Shown: piece after piece, positions 60,645 to 64,000 of the stretch | Layout: every line of letters starts with the position of its first letter | How positions within the stretch are numbered: position 1 is the stretch's first letter | Source of the DNA: Streptomyces sp. ATexAB-D23 | Lineage (GTDB): Bacteria; Actinomycetota; Actinomycetes; Streptomycetales; Streptomycetaceae | Direction of reading: 5' to 3' | Length of the DNA stretch: 64,000 bases | Assembly: GCF_000373645.1 (NCBI RefSeq) | Contig: NZ_KB892002.1 | Coordinates: 486,932-550,931 of the forward strand | Position numbers and translations under genes: made by a program | Notes under the pieces: generated by a model | The model's input: only the letters and a program-made list of their open reading frames with translations | The model's database searches: none | What the model was told of the DNA's origin: nothing

Positions 60645-61867
60645 TCGGGATCGCCTCCGGTGGGGGTGTCGTCGGGGTCGGGGTCGGGGCCGGGTGCGGG
60701 GGTGGTTTTGGGTGCGGGGGCGATGGTCGGTGCGGCTTCGGTGTCCGGTGCGGCTTCGGGGGTGGTGGGGGGTTCGCTGCGCTGGGCTTCTCCCCTACCC
60801 GCCCCTTCCCGAACCGGGGGCTCCGCCCCCGGGCCCCCGCTCCTCAAACGCCGGAGGGGCTGGGATGTGCCGGCCTCCGGCGGTTCCTCGGTGAACGCCG
60901 GGCGGGCGTTGTGCCACGGTGCGTCCGACGCTGCCGTCGCGCCGCCGTCCGCGGCGGGCTCCGGTGTCGCGGCCGTGCCTGTCCGTGTCCGCGCCTGCTC
61001 CGCGCCGGTGCCCGCATCCGGCGCCTCGGCGCCCCGCTGGCTCGCCGAGCCCTGCGATGCGCTGCGGCTGCGGCGCGGCGGGGCCGCGGGGGCACCGGGT
61101 GTGGCCTCGCCCGCGGTGCGGGTCCGGCGCGGCGGGGCAGCGCCCTGCTCGGCCGTTCCCGGTGGCGCCGGCGTCTCCGGGGTCGTCGGTGTCGCCTCAC
61201 CCGCCGTGCGGGTTCGCCTCGGGGGGCGGTCGCCCGCGGCCCTCGGTGTGCGGGCGGGGCGGGACGGGGCCGGGGGGAGCTGGCCCTTGAGGGGGCCCCA
61301 CTCGTTCGGGTCGGGGACGCCCGGGGGCAGCATCGTGCGGCGCTTCGGGCCGCCGTGTTCCGACTCGCCCGGCTCCTTCGCGCCCGGCCAGGCCTTCGCC
61401 ACGCGGGCGGCCAGGACGAAGTCCTTGCGCAGGGGGTGGCCCTCGAAGCCCTCGGGCAGGAGCAGCGGGACGAGGTGCGGGTGGTCCGCGAAGTCGATGC
61501 CGAACATCTCGTGGGTCTCGCGCTCGTGCCAGGCGGCTCCGGCGTAGACGCCGATCGCGGTCGGCAGGACGGCCGCCTCGTGCGGGACGGTCGTACGGAT
61601 CAGCAGCCGGCGTACGCCGGATCCCGCCGAGGGGAGCGCGGCGACGTGTACGCAGACGCGGAAGCCGGTGCCCGGCTCGTCGACCGCGCTCAGCCAGTCG
61701 AAGTAGGTGCAGCCGAGTGCGTCCCGCGCCGTTTCCAGGGCGGTGATCCAGGCGGCGGGCGGGACGTCGACGGTCAGCAGGTCGTAGGCCCGCTCCGCGG
61801 TGGCGTCGTCGCCGAAGAGTTCCGTGACGTCGTCCGGCAGCCGGTCGAAGGAGGTCTCGGCGGTCAC
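60641..61867 (-). CDS. nuoC: NADH-quinone oxidoreductase subunit C with long disordered tail
   Basis: 408 aa, about twice the usual size. Residues 1-195 are the 30-kDa subunit fold with the signature [20 protein letters not shown] and [14 protein letters not shown]. Residues 195-408 are Pro/Ala/Arg/Thr-rich and probably disordered. They contain a twofold [13 protein letters not shown] repeat (residues 215-227 and 245-257) and a stretch (about 331-365) encoded by a Streptomyces intergenic repeat. The GTG at 61867 overlaps the nuoB stop. The next gene is nuoH; no nuoD lies between, although NuoC and NuoD normally act together. Confidence 0.9.
   Translation of the reverse strand: MTAETSFDRLPDDVTELFGDDATAERAYDLLTVDVPPAAWITALETARDALGCTYFDWLSAVDEPGTGFRVCVHVAALPSAGSGVRRLLIRTTVPHEAAVLPTAIGVYAGAAWHERETHEMFGIDFADHPHLVPLLLPEGFEGHPLRKDFVLAARVAKAWPGAKEPGESEHGGPKRRTMLPPGVPDPNEWGPLKGQLPPAPSRPARTPRAAGDRPPRRTRTAGEATPTTPETPAPPGTAEQGAAPPRRTRTAGEATPGAPAAPPRRSRSASQGSASQRGAEAPDAGTGAEQARTRTGTAATPEPAADGGATAASDAPWHNARPAFTEEPPEAGTSQPLRRLRSGGPGAEPPVREGAGRGEAQRSEPPTTPEAAPDTEAAPTIAPAPKTTPAPGPDPDPDDTPTGGDPE
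60788..60865. repeat. REP-like Streptomyces short repeat inside nuoC
   Basis: The sequence runs through CCCTACCCGCCCCTTCCCG, a GGGGGCTCCGCCCCC stem and CCTCAAACGCCGGAGGGG. I recognise this as the very common short interspersed repeat of Streptomyces intergenic regions. Here it lies inside the reading frame and contributes residues about 331-365 ([14 protein letters not shown]). Confidence 0.65.
61097..61225 (-). repeat. Diverged tandem coding repeat in nuoC tail
   Basis: Bases 61187-61225 and 61097-61135 both encode [13 protein letters not shown] with synonymous differences, so the duplication is old or selected at the protein level. Confidence 0.7.
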
Positions 61868-62505
61868 TTCTCCTCGCCCTCCCCCGGAGCGGCCGGCGGG
61901 GTCACCAGGCCGCTGCGCAGGGCCGCCGTGGAGGGGCGGTCGCCCACGGCCGTCGCGTAGCGCTCGCCCAGCGACTCGCGGGCGATCTTCTCCTGGAGCT
62001 TCAGGATGCCCTGGAGCAGGGCCTCGGGCCGGGGCGGGCAGCCGGGTACGTAGACGTCGACCGGGATGATCTGGTCGACGCCCTTCGTCACGGAGTACGA
62101 GTCCCAGTACGGGCCGCCGCAGTTGGAGCAGGCGCCGAAGGAGATGACGTACTTGGGCTCGGGCATCTGCTCGTACAGGCGCTTCACCGCGGGGGCCATC
62201 TTGTCCGTCACCGTGCCGGAGACGATCATGAGGTCGGCCTGGCGGGGGCCGGGCGCGAACGGGATGACGCCCAGCCGGATGAAGTCGTGGCGGGCCATGG
62301 ACGCGGCGATGAACTCGATGGCGCAGCAGGCGAGTCCGAAGTTGAAGACCCAGAGGCTGTAACGGCGGCCCCAGTTGAGGACCACCTTCATCGGCTCCGG
62401 TGCGAGCCGGGACAGTACGCCCAGGCGCTTGGGTTCCGGGAGGAACGTGGGTACGGCGGCGGGTTCGGACCCCGCTTCGGCGGACGACGGGCTCGTCACG
62501 TCCAT
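61864..62505 (-). CDS. nuoB: NADH-quinone oxidoreductase subunit B
   Basis: 213 aa. The N2 cluster ligands are in [40 protein letters not shown] and [21 protein letters not shown] chose the ATG at 62505 ([15 protein letters not shown]), which overlaps nuoA by ten bases; a GTG at 62499 would overlap by four and is possible. The C-terminal tail after [14 protein letters not shown] is variable. Confidence 0.94.
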   Translation of the reverse strand: MDVTSPSSAEAGSEPAAVPTFLPEPKRLGVLSRLAPEPMKVVLNWGRRYSLWVFNFGLACCAIEFIAASMARHDFIRLGVIPFAPGPRQADLMIVSGTVTDKMAPAVKRLYEQMPEPKYVISFGACSNCGGPYWDSYSVTKGVDQIIPVDVYVPGCPPRPEALLQGILKLQEKIARESLGERYATAVGDRPSTAALRSGLVTPPAAPGEGEEK

Positions 62506-62966
62506 TCGAGGACGCCCTTCTTCCATGCGTAGAGCAGTCCCACGGCCAGGAAACCGAGGAAGATGAACATTTCCACGAGCGTCGTCGCGCCGTATCCGGG
62601 TGCGGCGAAGACGGTCGCCCAGGGGAAGAGGAAGATCGAGTCGACGGCGAAGATCACGTACAGGAAGGCGTAGACGTAGTAGCGGACCTGGGTGTGTGCC
62701 CAGCCCTCCCCCACGGGGTCGACGCCGCACTCGTAGGTGAGGAGCTTCTCCGGCGTCGGGACCACGGGGCGCAGCAGCCGGCCGGCCCCGAAGGCGACCG
62801 CGACGAACAGGACGCCGACGACGGCGAGCAGTCCGACGACCGAGTAGCTGTGGAAGTAGTCCGAAGCGAGCGCGACGGGCGCCGGTCCCGGCGGGTGCGC
62901 CACGTCCGGAAGTTCCGACGGGCCCGGCAGGTATGCCGCGCCCGGAAGGTCCGTCACGTCGGCCAC
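62496..62966 (-). CDS. nuoA: NADH-quinone oxidoreductase subunit A
   Basis: 156 aa from the GTG at 62966, chosen because AGGGGG lies five bases upstream; in-frame GTG codons up to 63011 are alternatives. After a Pro-rich N-terminal stretch come three helices with [20 protein letters not shown] and [20 protein letters not shown]. First gene of the operon. Confidence 0.9.
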   Translation of the reverse strand: MADVTDLPGAAYLPGPSELPDVAHPPGPAPVALASDYFHSYSVVGLLAVVGVLFVAVAFGAGRLLRPVVPTPEKLLTYECGVDPVGEGWAHTQVRYYVYAFLYVIFAVDSIFLFPWATVFAAPGYGATTLVEMFIFLGFLAVGLLYAWKKGVLEWT

Positions 62967-63010
62967 GTCCGCCCCCTCGCTCCCTCTAACCGTTCGACGA
63001 TCTGTACGCA

Positions 63011-63061
63011 CGGGAGTCTAGGCCCTGTAAAGGACGGGTAAGCAGTTGCGTCGGGCAACTG
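63011..63061. promoter_or_regulatory. nuo operon promoter region with inverted repeat
   Basis: CAGTTGC-GTCGG-GCAACTG (63043-63061) is a perfect 7-bp dyad. Minus-strand TAGACT near 63015-63020 and TTACCC about 15 bases above it could be -10 and -35 elements. The dyad lies between the divergent nuoA and sensor kinase genes, a suitable place for an operator. Confidence 0.45.
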
Positions 63062-63155
63062 ACGGGGTTGGGCGGGACACGGTGGGGATATCCCTACTTC
63101 GCCCTCACCCACGAGCCCCATGGCATCCACGGGCCCCGCCCGGCAGGCTGGTCGT

Positions 63156-64000
63156 ATGACCATGAGCCCCCAGGTGCCCCCCAACGACGGGCCGCCTCCT
63201 GTCCGCTTCGCCTTCGGCCGGTGGACGTGGAAGGAGGTCGCGCACCTCCTCAGCAACTTTCCGATGGCGGTCGTCGGTTTCGTTTACACAGTGGTGATGA
63301 CCGCCGTCGGTGTGGGCCTCGCGGTCACCGTCGTCGGTCTGCCGCTGCTCGCCGCCGGGCTCCAGGGTTCCCGGCTCATCGGGCGGGCCGAGCGGAAACG
63401 GGCGCGGAAGCTGCTGGGGGTCCGGGTCGACGAGCCGAGTCCGGCGGCTCTGGGCCGCCGGGACGAGGGGTTCTTCGCCTGGCTGTGGTCGAGCCTGATG
63501 GACCCGGTGGCCTGGCGGTCGGCGCTGTACTCGTTCGTACGGCTGCCGTGGGGCATCCTCACCTTCGTGGTGACGCTGCTGTGCCTCGTCCTGTGGCCGG
63601 CGCTCCCCTATACGTCGCGGCTCATGGCCAACGCGGACCGGGCCATGGTGCGCGGTCTGCTCTCCCCCTCCGACGACCTGGAACGCCGCATCGCCGAACT
63701 GGAGTCGGACCGGGGTGTGGTGGTCGACACGGCCGCCGCCGACCTGCGCCGCATCGAGCGCGATCTGCACGACGGGGCGCAGGCCCGGCTCGTCGCCCTC
63801 GCCATGGGTCTCGGTCTGGCCAAGGAGAAGCTGACCGACGACCCGGAGGCGGCGGCGAAGATGGTCGACGAGGCGCACGGCGAGGTCAAGGTCGCCCTCC
63901 AGGAGCTGCGCGACCTGGCCCGCGGCATCCACCCGGCCGTCCTCACCGACCGCGGCCTGGACGCCGCCCTCTCCGCCATCGCCTCCCGCTGCACCGTCCC
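63156..64000 (+). CDS. Two-component sensor histidine kinase (C-terminus beyond window)
   Basis: 281 codons are visible from the ATG at 63156 and run off the right edge. An N-terminal sensor region has two hydrophobic pairs (NFPMAVVGFVYTVVMTAVGV and WGILTFVVTLLCLVLWPALP). The HisKA_3 dimerisation domain follows, with phospho-acceptor His in LRRIERDLHDGAQARLVALA and then LQELRDLARGIHPAVLTDRG. This is a NarL-type kinase; its ATPase domain and cognate LuxR-type regulator should lie just outside. An alternative start ATG is 6 bases downstream. Confidence 0.92.
   Translation, partial: MTMSPQVPPNDGPPPVRFAFGRWTWKEVAHLLSNFPMAVVGFVYTVVMTAVGVGLAVTVVGLPLLAAGLQGSRLIGRAERKRARKLLGVRVDEPSPAALGRRDEGFFAWLWSSLMDPVAWRSALYSFVRLPWGILTFVVTLLCLVLWPALPYTSRLMANADRAMVRGLLSPSDDLERRIAELESDRGVVVDTAAADLRRIERDLHDGAQARLVALAMGLGLAKEKLTDDPEAAAKMVDEAHGEVKVALQELRDLARGIHPAVLTDRGLDAALSAIASRCTV

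Overview
The window is high-GC actinobacterial chromosome, almost certainly Streptomyces. The evidence is third-position G/C-rich codons, frequent GTG/TTG starts, and the Streptomyces-type order nuo(partial)-htpX-...-rpmG-maoC pair-murB-add-aspC-tRNA-Trp-secE-nusG-rplKA-rplJL-rpoBC-rpsLG-fusA-tuf. It is mostly core genome, read on the minus strand from about 63 kb to 2.8 kb. Two ribosomal-peptide (RiPP) loci interrupt or abut it, one on each side of the str operon (rpsL-rpsG-fusA-tuf).

Layout. (1) 1-2.8 kb: the edge of a class V lanthipeptide-like locus, with a divergent C39-type ABC transporter cut by the window edge, a Thr-rich precursor peptide, a phosphotransferase (LxmK-like) and a HopA1-domain protein (LxmY-like). 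(2) 2.8-7.4 kb: tuf, fusA, rpsG and rpsL with a recognisable rpsL promoter. (3) 7.5-22.3 kb: a complete-looking, apparently uncharacterised YcaO/TfuA RiPP cluster lying exactly between rpoC and rpsL. It holds a 57-aa precursor, two JmjC/cupin-type oxygenases, YcaO, TfuA, an S9 peptidase, an AAC(3)-like and a GNAT acyltransferase, an M16 peptidase pair, an MFS exporter, a small SARP activator and an AfsR-like regulator with a broken 3' end. Nine genes from the first oxygenase to the second M16 protein overlap their neighbours by 1 or 4 bases. (4) 22.4-35.8 kb: rpoC, rpoB, rplL, rplJ, a lipoprotein, rplA, rplK, nusG, secE and tRNA-Trp. (5) 36-45.5 kb: aspC, add, two TetR-controlled units with visible operators, murB, a DHA2-family exporter, an SDR, a MaoC dehydratase pair and rpmG. 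(6) 45.5-52.9 kb: tRNA-Met, -Thr and -Tyr, an amidohydrolase-like protein missing expected ligands, a DUF523/TudS protein, YajQ, an ogt-alkB repair pair, YccF, HtpX and MscL. (7) 53-63 kb: a ten-gene partial complex I operon (nuoA, B, C, H-N; no D, E, F or G), then the start of a divergent sensor kinase.

How the genes may work together. In the YcaO locus, YcaO plus TfuA is the established pairing for backbone thioamidation. The two oxygenases would oxidise side chains, the acyltransferases would cap or tailor, the peptidases would remove the leader or trim, and the MFS protein would export. In the left-hand locus, kinase plus HopA1 protein would phosphorylate and eliminate Ser/Thr to give dehydrated residues, and one Cys is available for a ring. 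Both product assignments are inferences from gene content; no structure can be read from the DNA.

Transcription signals that can be read directly include near-consensus promoters for rpsL and rpoB, strong hairpins at most operon ends, and one operator sequence shared by a TetR gene and its neighbouring efflux gene.
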